Notes under the pieces: generated by a model
Told to the model about the DNA's origin: nothing
The model's input: the letters and a program-made list of their open reading frames with translations, nothing else
Databases searched by the model: none
From: Tetragonia tetragonoides
Lineage: Eukaryota > Streptophyta > Magnoliopsida > Caryophyllales > Aizoaceae
Direction of reading: 5' to 3'
Assembly: GCA_038025085.1 (NCBI GenBank)
Contig: CM076142.1
Span: 1,277,501-1,341,500 of the forward strand
DNA: 64,000 bases
Shown: in pieces, positions 22,039 to 32,060 of the stretch
How the letters are laid out: the number at the start of each line of letters is the position of its first letter
How positions within the stretch are numbered: the first letter of the stretch is position 1
Program-made: the position numbers and the translations under genes

Positions 22039-25000
22039 TTACTCTGAACAGTTGTGAGAAGTAACACCATGCATACAAGCCACTAAGCCAGTGCCTTGAA
22101 AAGATAAAAAAAACTTAGTCTTCCTATCCTTGCCAATGAATACATCTGTAAGGACCATGCTAGACTGAAATGCAGCTCTCACCAGCTCCAAAGCCTACAA
22201 AAATATATTGAAAAGTAAGAGTGAGATATAGTGACTTATGATCTGAATAACTACGGATAATTACAGACAACAGTTAGTATGAGAAGCACCTTTTTACTAT
22301 CAACCTGAACAATCCTCTCTTGAAGGCTACCCAGGTCTTTGATGCCCTGAGTGTTGAGTACAGATATGCTTGATATGGTAGAGGAAGGTTTTATAGTGAG
22401 ATCATCCATTATCATGTAGGTAGTAGCACCCTTGACATACCCGTCTACCGCATCCCGGGAATCATAAGAAAAAATATTGCTCGAGGAGTAATAGCTGCTG
22501 TTTCCACTACCATAGTGCATGCAAAATCGATAAGCAATTAGAAGTGGGAATCCTACATTTTTAGCAAACTTGCCTGGAGACGATATAAAGAAGTTTTCTA
22601 GTGGTCTTCTGAGTACTTGTATATCTTAGCAAACATATACTCTGATTCACGCAAACCATCACCAAAATGTTCAGGGATGACAGTGTGCTGAGACGTTAAA
22701 TAAACACAAGCAAGAAGGCAAGGGTAGCATGCAATTGAAGCACCAAAAATTGAGGAGAGGAAAGGTCAGCAGAGGAAAGGTCAGTAGAGCAAAGGAAAAG
22801 TAACCTATGATCATGACTTTTCGATGGAGGTCAAATCAAAGATCCACTCAGAAAGCTTGGTAATGGATGAATATAACTTGATGCCTGTTTACTTCAAGAT
22901 CCACTAAAAGATTGTGTGCTCTGCATTAGAATTTGATGTTCATATGGACTACAATTTTCATCCTGAGGCTTCCCAGAAGCCCAAAAACCGTGGATTATAA
23001 CCTTTTTTTTCGGCCTCCCCAGACCCGGATGTCATTTTTTCCCAAACTTGTCCAGGGGTTCTATCATGACCCTAGAGGATCCTCGGTGCCCCGTGAAGGT
23101 CATCCGGATCCCCGAACTTTGATATCACCCACGCCTTTGGTGTTCCAACTCTTACACCAGTGTCCCGTAAAACATCCTTTCAAGCCTTTCAATGACTGAA
23201 TAAGCGACCCCGAGGGCCTCCCATGTCCCCTCGGGGGTGTTCTGTGCGATGTACTGCGAAAATATCCACACTTTCGTTTCGGGGCCTCCCAGAAGCCCAA
23301 AAAACGTGATTTATAGCCTTCGTCTTTGGCTTTCGGGGGCACAAGTGTCATTTTTGTCCAAACTTTTCCGGGGGGTCTATCATGACCCTAGAGGACCCTC
23401 GGTGCCCCGGGAGGGTCATCCGGCTTCCCGAACTTCGATATCACCCATGCCTTCGGTGTTTCGGCCTATACATTGCATTGGTATCCCGTAAAAATGCCCG
23501 TACCAGCTTATCAGGGACCCGATAACGGACCCCGGGGGCCTCTTATGTTCCCTAAGGGTATCCGGTGCAATGTGGTGCGAAAATATCAACCTTCGTTCCG
23601 GGGCATCCAGGAAGCCTAAAAACATGGATTATAGCCTTTGATTTTCGGCTTCTCGGACTCGGTTTCCATTTTCGCCCAAACTTCGTCGGGGGGTCTATCG
23701 TCATCCTAGAGGATCTCCAGTGCCTCGGGACAGTCATCCAGGTCCCCGAACTCCGATTTTACCCATGGGACATAGGACTTGGGACATGGCGCTCGCTGGG
23801 CTCTGGGATATGGGGCACGGGCCACCGAGATTTTGTTTCAATAAAATTTTGATGTACTTAGAATTTGAGGTTCATATGGACTACAAAAAAAGTGGAAGAG
23901 AGAAAATAAGGGGTAAGACCTTAACAAGAAAGTTGTCATGGTATTAATACATTAAAAGCAAATATTTGTCACTTGAGCAAGTGAAATACGCTCATAAGTC
24001 GTAACAGCTATACTAAGATAATTGTTCACTCACTCGAGGATGGTGCTAGTAAATTGTAGGGGAAAGGTTCACATCTTGGCTCTCCTTCCTTCATCACACC
24101 TCCCCCCTCCCCCAACACACTTTCTCTCTTTTCCCTCCCTTTTATGTGTCCACAATTTGTTCTGGTATCCATGTCTAACAAAACCTCAAAAGTTAGACTG
24201 CTATATGTCAAAAAGACACTATCAATGAGCACTTAAGCCAAGTCATAGTCTAACATGAAATTAAGAGGTCCAACAAATGACACAATAGAGCAGAAGAATA
24301 AGATAGATGAATATCAATGTTTCAGTCTTTGAAAATTTTGTTTATAGGTTGAGAATTAGTCTTTAGAGTTTTAGACTCAACCAGAGTCTTCACATCTTCA
24401 TCTCTTTGTCAAAACCATGCGCTTGAAATCAGATTCATCGAAAAAGTTAATTCCCAAGTAAATCATCTCTAAATCCATCATTTACTTAAGTTACAGCAAC
24501 TTCAGTCCTCCTCTTTATGGTCAATATCCACAAGTCAGGGAATCACATGACACTTTCTTCCATTTGTGATGAGTTACATACATAAATATCTACAGCTTCT
24601 ATGCAAATTAGGCTAATGGGACAGGGGGGGGAGGGGGGACAACTTGATAGTGGTGGAAAACAGGTATCTCTTGCTGTAAACTAAATGCGAGAACCAAAGA
24701 GTTGCAGGGCTGGATTAACTAGCTAACAGGCTTGTACTCCTTATAAGATTACAAATCAATATATCATACCATTCTACTACTGTCCTAACTCTTCTAAGGG
24801 CTTGGAAGGCTCCCGCTATGAAAGGGATGCGGCGCAGAAACAGGACACAGTATTTTCCGAGTGATCAACATGGTCTCCAACGCAAAGGGGTCATTATTTA
24901 TGATCCAACGACCCATCTTAACCATGAATTGCTTTTTCTCACTGAAGATCCCATTGTTTGTCAATCACACTTACCATGAGGAACTAGGGCCACCAAACTT

Positions 25001-25921
25001 TCTGCTACTATTCTCGCTGAAGAATTAAGAATGACCCTTGAGAGTACCATCGGTTAAAGTTTTCACCTTACCCCATTTAACAAATGACAAGATGGGGTCA
25101 TTTGATTTGATACTATGTGTTCATGTTTAGTAAATGTTACTTATTTGGCATGGGAGGCGATTATAGCCCACGTGATTGGTGATAGGTGGAGTAACTCGTT
25201 GGACTATAAACAAGCTAAGGCCACTACTTTGGTCCATAAGGGACAAACCTACAATATACTCGTACATTCACCGCTTGCAAGAGTGCAATTAGTACATTTG
25301 ATTTCATCATCAGTCTGGTATAGAACACATTACTACAAAAGCACAACACTAAATCTTTGCAAGTATGAGTATACTACATGTACAGATACAATGTTCTTGG
25401 CCAAATCAGATTACAGGCACAGCACGTTAGGCAAGGAAGTGACACAACACACAAGCCATCAAAATTAAAATCCAAAAAAAAAAATAAAAAAAATTTAACA
25501 AGCCATCAAACTTTCATTTACTTAATTTACTCATCAAACTTGCAAGTGATTTTTGGGGGGTGAAAAACAGGAAGAAGAAAAAGAAAAGAACTTACGAAGT
25601 GACCATATTCTGCAGCACAGCGGTTTGCTTGACATTGGTTTGCTTGACACTGGAGGGAAAACTAGCAGGGCACAAAATGGAGGTCCTGATGTCAGATTTT
25701 TGAAGATAAGAAGCCTCAAGATCTTGAGCACTTTCATAGATTTTGCCCAAAGAAAGAGACCCAATTTGGGCACTTTGCTTCAAAAGGCGAAGAATTGCAC
25801 CAAGAGGCATTTGCATTAATCCTAATAAAAGGTCCACAAATTCTTTCCCAGCCTCTGCAAATATCACCTTCTTTGAATCCTTGTCCATTAGCAACTTCAG
25901 CCTTACTCCCTGTTCAGACAT
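22039..25921 (-). CDS. DUF674 family protein, 3 exons, function unknown
   Basis: DUF674 proteins are a plant-specific family with no established activity. Exons on the minus strand are 25596-25921, 22290-22506 and 22039-22194; total 699 nt, 232 residues, in frame to TAA. Exon 1 has the family start, with VRLKLLMDKDSKKVIFAEAG then FVDLLLGLMQMPLGAI. Exon 2 has GYVKGATTYMIMDDLTIKP and ISSISVLN. Exon 3 has AFQSSMVLTDVFIGK. The exon 1 donor is a perfect GTAAGT. The exon 2 acceptor (GGTAG before TGGAAAC) has a weak pyrimidine tract but a TTCTAAT branch-like site about 30 bp upstream, and it is the only nearby acceptor that keeps frame. The cysteine-rich loop often found before GYVKG seems reduced. 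Length fits single-domain family members. Intron 1 is 3.1 kb and contains a tandem-repeat array. Confidence 0.85.
22955..23855 (-). repeat. Tandem array C of the ~314-bp repeat, reverse orientation
   Basis: About three units of the same family as the two arrays in the S-acyltransferase intron, on the opposite strand. The reverse marker lies at 23266 and 23587 (period about 321). The right edge (about 23830-23858, TTTTGTTTCAATAAAATTTT) is the complement of the head of the other arrays (about 12258-12287). A 29-bp direct repeat with one mismatch flanks the array at 22926-22954 and 23858-23886. It lies in intron 1 of the DUF674 gene. Confidence 0.88.
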
Positions 25922-27120
25922 CTCTTCAAAGTTAATTCTAAATGAAAATGATGATGATGAACTATTCTAGTAATTCTAATTCAACACAATTTCGCTGTGC
26001 AGCGACTAAAAATGGACTGAAGGGTTTTGACTTTTGAGTGGAAATTTAAATGTTGAAATGTTGAGGGTTTTTCTGATTCTTTGTGTTGATCGTCTTCCAT
26101 TTGTCAGTCTTGGATGTTGTGTTGGGCCATGCAGTGGCTCATTGTTACAAAAAAAATTTCGAGAAAATTTCACCGGCCCACCAACGAAGTCTTTGTTTAA
26201 CTTCCGCGCTCTTTGTTATGTCCACATAAACTTGTTTGTGACGATTTTTCCGTAATTTTTGATGAATGTGGGTAAAATTTAAGTGAAATAAAGGTCACCC
26301 ATTTACCCCTTATATTTTTAAATAGTAATCACATTTTATTATGAGTTGGTCTTACACAAAGTTTGCTCTTATATGTTTAAGATTCACACTCTTGTTTTTC
26401 TCCCCTTATTAGAATATCCTGATCCAAAATCAAATTAGTATTAGACACTTAGCGAATCAATAAAAATCACGAATAAACACTTAACAAATCAGACCAAATC
26501 AGTGACATCCACTTACTAAATCAGTGAAAACTAGTGACAACGAACTTCAATTGTGCTGGCCACACTTATAAGCGAATATGAATAAATATATGTCGATGTA
26601 AATAAAATTAAAAAGGTGCATAAATTACCATTCTAGCAACTTTCCCTAATCATAATTAATAAAACCCAAGTCCCTTATTGCACTACAAGAAAATCATACG
26701 TAACATCCATATCACCCTATCCGTTGATTAGTGATAGATAAGGGTGTGCTATTCTTTTTCACTTATTGGACCTTACCAATCAGTGAAAATCAGTAGTAAG
26801 ACCTTACCCAATTAATGGAAATCAGTGGCGCTTATGAATCAGTGAGAATCAGTGACAGGTTACCCAATCAGTGGAAATCAGTGGTAGAACCCACATTCCT
26901 ACTCACAGAATCAGTGACATGACCTTGCTGAATCAGTAGGAATCAGTGAAAGTACCTTACCGAATCAGTGAATCTCTTGTCTTTAAATTGTTAGCCTTTT
27001 GAATTAAATTGGGTGCTGGGCTATGTAGCGGTCAATTATTTTCAAGATATTTTCATCATTCCGTGGCCCACCTAAATCCAAAGGGGTTTAAATAAGCCAT
27101 TGAGGACAACACGCAATATC
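25922..27120. other. Intergenic region with AATCAGTGA repeat cluster
   Basis: Short motifs of the form AATCAGTGA or AATCAGTGG recur at least twelve times, irregularly, across about 26490-26980. A CACTA-like terminus CACTACAAGAAAA occurs at 26681, but no matching right end was found. The segment 26111-26183 resembles 27008-27073 (GGGCCATGCAGTGGCTCA versus GGGCTATGTAGCGGTCAA; both end in GGCCCACC), a diverged direct duplication on either side of the cluster. Confidence 0.5.
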
Positions 27121-29357
27121 CTAAACTTTACCTACTAAGCTAGCTGTCATTACGATAATGGGTTGACACCTTAAGAATTTCCTATATGTCCAAGCATATG
27201 CAGTTCAGAGGTCGTCCTACTACACTGGGCTACCGGACTTCAAATCTTCAATGCTCTAATTATATACTCCTTAATTATGTATTCGTACTCAAAGTTGAGC
27301 TTATTTGTACGATTTCAGTAGATAAAGGATCAGTAAACATTCACATCACCAACGTAATCATGCAATGATAAAACCTGGATATAGCACGAGATCTTCAGGA
27401 TGATCATGGAACTGCAAGGACTCTCTAGCAAGCTTTCAACTGCTTGTATAACTTGCTTTCGCAAGGACAGAATAGACAGGAGTGGCATAGGTCTTGTTCA
27501 GTTGTTCTCATGCTCTGGTTAGCTTGTCGGAGACTCAAGACTTGGGCAGTTGGGCCTTTAAGGGGCATTATTTCAGCACAACAGACCTTTCTTTGAGTTT
27601 ACAATCTACGCTGTAAGCCTGTAACCCAACTAATTTGCTTACCAACTGGCTTAAAATGATGAATACAAATGGCTTATCTATTCTCCCGTAGCAAATCCGT
27701 TAAACAGATGAGCTTGCATCTATAAATTCTATACTATACCCGCTACTGAACACCAAAACATGCAAATATGGAGTACTATGCAACATTCAAATATGCAAAA
27801 ATAGTCACTCGACAGGACAATTGTGTCTCTTAACTCTTGTTGGGAGCCACTGAGCCAGATAGCCATAGCCCCTTCAGAACAGCTTCATGCAATAATGAAA
27901 CTTCCTTTTCTCGGCCTTCCACCACCCCAAGAGCATGATTGCCAGCAGTTCAGTCGATACTTAAGTGCAAAAACACGACGTGCGTTGCCCATCTTCCAAG
28001 GACAGATCGATATTTCCCACTAAGTCAAATTTCTTCACATGAAACACACCAACTCCTGCAGTTTTTAAGTAACTGAGTATGGCATCTGAAGGTAACATCA
28101 TTCGAGTATTGAAAAAAGCTCATTCACACAAAATACAAGCATAATAAATAGTCTTATTCTTCACCAGAATTGAGCAAATATTTTGCTAAGTGCACCCTAA
28201 GAACTCAAGGTCAGAGGTAGATAGGAGAATAGGCACCTCTCACAGAGTATGACGAAACATGTCAAATGAGAACCAAACAGCATATCTCAATATTTCTCCT
28301 AATCTTCTACCCAAGCAAGGAGCTCAAACCACTTATCAGTTACCACATGATACCAATATAGCACCAGAAGCCCACTCTAACATAAACCCACTAAATCTCA
28401 TGGCAGCCAAATATATCAGATATTCAAAGAATTCAGCAATCAAATCATTTTCATCACCACGCAGAATAAGATTCGCATTGGGAAATTTTACCTTTAACTC
28501 AGTTCTCAAAGCTTCAACTGGAAGGAAAGTCATTCATAAAACAGTAAACGAAGAGAAGAACACAGAAGATGCACCAGCAAAATGCAGTTTAAGCACTGTA
28601 AAACGCCTCACATTTCAATAATCCAACATGGATGGTACAATTAAAAGGTGTGTTGGCACTTGGCAGGAACAGAGAATCGATGGCAGAAGGTAAGTACTCC
28701 TTAGTTCTTAGGATCAAAATTGCTAGCCAAATAAACAAAAACAAGGCAACAAGATCCTGGATACTGTTTTGAATTTATGATTAAGCAATTAGCCAAAATA
28801 TTGACAGCAGTGGCAGATATAGCAGCTCCAAACAGTCACTTAAAACCCCTCTTTAATATGAACATGAAATGAAGACCATAGAAACCAAATATTTTCATAG
28901 CTCATGACTGAAAGGCAGAAGCCCATAACAGAATCTACTCTAATGAGCAAATTTTGTAATAGCAGCACATAGTTCTGCAGAAATTACATTAGAGCGCCAC
29001 AAAATCTTAACTAGCAGCAATTACTAATCATCTCCAATATGAACATGAAACAGAGATAATATAAACCAAATGCATCAAACATCTGATGAAATTACCAGCA
29101 ACTAATAACCATCCACATCTAAAACAGAAGGGGGCTAAAATGAAAGGTAATATTATGATAGCTCGATTGACAAAGTCAAGCCCACAACAGAACCTAATCT
29201 ACCGGGCAAAGCTTAAAATAGAAACCATAGTTCTGCAAAAATTACATAAGAACACTGCAAAATCTGTGAACTAGCAGGGGAAAACTAAAGAAGTGAAAAG
29301 ATAGAACATACAATTCAAGTGCTATTTCCAGTGAAGCTTTATGCTAATTATGTTCTT
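27121..29357. other. Intergenic region downstream of CBF5 with an imperfect duplication
   Basis: No gene is recognised. Two imperfect direct copies, about 28852-29020 and 29030-29277, share AATATGAACATGAAA, ATAGTTCTGCA(G/A)AAATTACAT and AACTAGCAG; the second is longer. Open frames here have no family signal. Confidence 0.5.
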
Positions 29358-31163
29358 TCATTCTTGATCAGCATCTTTATCCTTCTTTTTCTTCTTGTCC
29401 TTTTTCTCCTTCTTCTCACTTCGGCTTCCATCCTCAGCATCAGCAGCATCTCCATTTTCAACATCCTTGTTCTTCTTCTTCTTTTTCTTCTTCTCTGACT
29501 TCTCCTCATCGGATGACTCGGCTTTGTCCTTTGATTTATCCTTCTTTTTCTTTTCCTTCTTAGACTTCTCTACATCAGGAGTAACAGCCTCATCCTCTTC
29601 TTTCTTCTTCTTCTTCTTCTCTGACTTCTCTACTTCAACTTCCTCCTTTACCTCATCCTTCACCTTTTTCACTTTCTCTTTCACTTCCACAACTTCCTCT
29701 TCAACTTTAATTTTCTTGCCACCATCAGCTGCTGGGCTAGCATTAACTTCCTCCAATTTCCGCTTATGCTTCTTTTCCTTCTTCTCTTCCACTTCCACTA
29801 CATTACCTTCAGTCTTCACAGGCTCAGTCGAAGCAGCAAGGCTAGCAACCATAGAATCCCCACCAGTGGGGAGAGGGAGAACCACATTCCTTAGCCACTC
29901 AGATGGAGTTTCCCCATTTGGCTTACCATGCTTATCCAACTTCCCCTCTGAAATCAGCTTCTTCTTCATCGAAGCCCTAGGTCCAAGCCCCCATTTCCTC
30001 GGGTAAGTATCCCTATCCATAATAACCCTCTTAATCTTTGCCACAACCCCATGATCACAAGTAGCCATAACAGCAGTAGTCATCTCCGCAATACCCAATG
30101 CAATCGCCTCCCCCTTACTGGTCATCAAAACAACCTCTTCACCGACCTCAACATCATTCTCAAACCTCAACAACCCCGGAATCATCAACTTGGCACCATA
30201 ACAAATAGCATTCACAGCCGAATCCTTGACAACTAGCCTCTTATAACTAGTCAACAAAACCTCCAACGGCATAATAACCCGCCTCAAATAAGTCTCATCC
30301 CTGTAATTATCATACATCCATTGCGCATCCATAACATCGTGCATCGTAACCATATTATCCTTCTCACCCATAATACCAGACCTAACTCTCCTAAGCTCCT
30401 GCATATGTGAACCAACACCCAACAAAAGCCCCAAATGGACACACAATGTCCTAACATAAGTACCAGCCTCACAACTAATCCAAAAAACAATCAAATGCCT
30501 CTCAGCATCATATTCAAGCAACTTACTTTCATAAATAGTCCTAATCCTAAGTTGCCTCTTAACAGCAGAAATCAAAGGAGGTCTCTGAAAAACAGCCCCA
30601 GTTAAAGTTTCAAGAGCACGAGCAACTTTAGCAACATCAGGAACAGCTGAATGTAATCTAGCAACACAAACATATTCTTTTCCAGCACCTTGTTGAGATT
30701 TAACCAAACGTGTTGCTCTTTCAATACAAACAATCAAATTCCCAGTAACCTTAGGATCTAAAGTGCCACTGTGACCAGTTTTTTCAACCCTTAAAATACG
30801 TTTAATCCAAGCAACAACTTCATGAGATGATGGATTAGCGGGTTTATCAAGATTAAGAACACCATACCTTATATATTCCAATAATGGACGTTTCAGGGGA
30901 GAGAACCCTGAGGGTAAAGGTGTGTAATGACCTGTACGGACGTTGAGTTTGTCGTAATTCTTGAGCAAAATTGGCCATTCAGATGTGTCGATTGATGGGG
31001 TGAAACTTTGGGGTTTGATGAGATAATCAGTGTCGTTTTGAGTTTGTGGGTCTGTGATATTGGCGTCGTTTTGGACGGTTTCGTTGTTGTTTTCCTCAAC
31101 ACCCTTGCTCTTGCTCTTCTTCTTCTTCTTCTTGTCTGAGCGTGAAATATCAACGTCCACCAT
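29358..31163 (-). CDS. CBF5: H/ACA snoRNP pseudouridine synthase, dyskerin/NAP57 homologue
   Basis: CBF5 is the catalytic subunit of box H/ACA ribonucleoproteins and makes pseudouridines in rRNA and snRNA in the nucleolus. The product is 601 residues in one uninterrupted exon. A lysine-rich N-terminus (residues 11-20) is followed by the dyskerin-like region and the TruB domain with [20 protein letters not shown] (100-119). The catalytic Asp is residue 136 in [15 protein letters not shown] domain covers roughly 310-385. The tail after about 455 is a long run of KKE- and KKD-type blocks typical of nucleolar proteins. Plant CBF5 genes are, to my knowledge, also intronless, so the structure is not odd. 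Antisense open frames over the tail are shadows of the lysine codons. Confidence 0.97.
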   Translation of the reverse strand: MVDVDISRSDKKKKKKSKSKGVEENNNETVQNDANITDPQTQNDTDYLIKPQSFTPSIDTSEWPILLKNYDKLNVRTGHYTPLPSGFSPLKRPLLEYIRYGVLNLDKPANPSSHEVVAWIKRILRVEKTGHSGTLDPKVTGNLIVCIERATRLVKSQQGAGKEYVCVARLHSAVPDVAKVARALETLTGAVFQRPPLISAVKRQLRIRTIYESKLLEYDAERHLIVFWISCEAGTYVRTLCVHLGLLLGVGSHMQELRRVRSGIMGEKDNMVTMHDVMDAQWMYDNYRDETYLRRVIMPLEVLLTSYKRLVVKDSAVNAICYGAKLMIPGLLRFENDVEVGEEVVLMTSKGEAIALGIAEMTTAVMATCDHGVVAKIKRVIMDRDTYPRKWGLGPRASMKKKLISEGKLDKHGKPNGETPSEWLRNVVLPLPTGGDSMVASLAASTEPVKTEGNVVEVEEKKEKKHKRKLEEVNASPAADGGKKIKVEEEVVEVKEKVKKVKDEVKEEVEVEKSEKKKKKKEEDEAVTPDVEKSKKEKKKKDKSKDKAESSDEEKSEKKKKKKKNKDVENGDAADAEDGSRSEKKEKKDKKKKKDKDADQE

Positions 31164-31520
31164 TGATGAAGGTTTTGGGTTTAGGGTTTGCTCTGAAAGT
31201 GAGGTGAATTAGGGTTTTGTTAGGGTTTGGGGATGATGATGAAGAAGAAGTAGTGAAGTGAGGAGGCTGTGGAGTTTTTATGTTGGGGGAATTATCGTGG
31301 CTTAAAGAAATGGAAGGGGTTTAGGGTTTTAGATTTTTCGAGGCTTATAAATGGGCTGGGCTTTTACCGGGTTTTATTTGGGTGAAACGAAGGCGATTTT
31401 ATTTGATGGTCCATTAAACAAACAAAATTCTTTTATTGGGCCGACTATTGGGTCCATTAAATTATTTTATTTTAGAAAATGGGCCGATGTTATATTCTTT
31501 TGGACTACGTCGGCCCAAAT
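31164..31520 (-). promoter_or_regulatory. CBF5 promoter with telo-boxes and site II elements
   Basis: Telo-boxes (AAACCCTAA on the coding strand, read here as TTAGGGTTT) lie at about 31181, 31209, 31220 and 31321. Site II motifs (TGGGCC or TGGGCT) lie at about 31352, 31357, 31437 and 31480, and one on the other strand at about 31512. This pairing is well known in promoters of plant ribosomal-protein and ribosome-biogenesis genes, where TCP factors bind site II. The assignment here rests on motif content and position. Confidence 0.75.
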
Positions 31521-32060
31521 CGTACAGTGATTAGTTTGAGTATCATTTGGAGACTGTTAAATCATTTTTGGGTGATCTCTTTTTAGTGGAGTACTAGTAG
31601 TATTTTGACCGATGCGATGCACGGTTGTAGCTAAATGAATTGAACAAACAATATCCACATTGAATATTTGATTGATATGTGATACACGGTTTAACTTAAA
31701 GTATGAGACATTAAAGTTCGTGGAGGAGTTTTTAAGAACCTGTTCAGTTCATGTATGTAGAATCAAGTTCATTGACATACTTCAATTTTTCCCATATTAT
31801 TATTTCATTTCAATCGTGTTCAGATTAGTTCAACTCACTGGAGTTCATTGAAAAAGTAATTATGTTAATTATGTTACTATCAGGGGACTTGTAGTTTTCT
31901 TCTTAATTGTTTTTCGCAAAGAATTTTTTTATTAATTACCTAAAAAAATCGATAATACAAAGATCATTTGGACTACGTCGGCCCAAATTGTACAGTGATT
32001 AGTTTGAGTATCATTTGGAGACTGTTAATCATTTTGGGCTATCTCTTTTTAATGGAGTAT
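31501..32060 (+). repeat. Direct duplication of ~93 bp flanking 375 bp
   Basis: 31501-31593 and 31969-32060 are near-identical; both begin TGGACTACGTCGGCCCAAAT and contain TGATTAGTTTGAGTATCATT. The intervening DNA has the phrase GATGCGATGCACGG near its left end but no clear transposon ends. Confidence 0.8.

Noticed and set aside
22933..23852. Open frames in the third array
   Set aside because: Same repeat-derived peptides as in the first two arrays, within the DUF674 intron.
25115..25468. 117-codon plus-strand frame in the DUF674 intron
   Set aside because: No motif seen; it lies in intron DNA on the opposite strand.
28259..28621. 120-codon plus-strand frame downstream of CBF5
   Set aside because: No recognisable motif and no splice or promoter context; a frame of this length can arise by chance in this AT-rich DNA.
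29395..30006. 203-codon frame rich in Ser and Phe, opposite the CBF5 tail
   Set aside because: It is the antisense of AAG/GAG lysine-glutamate codons in the CBF5 C-terminus.
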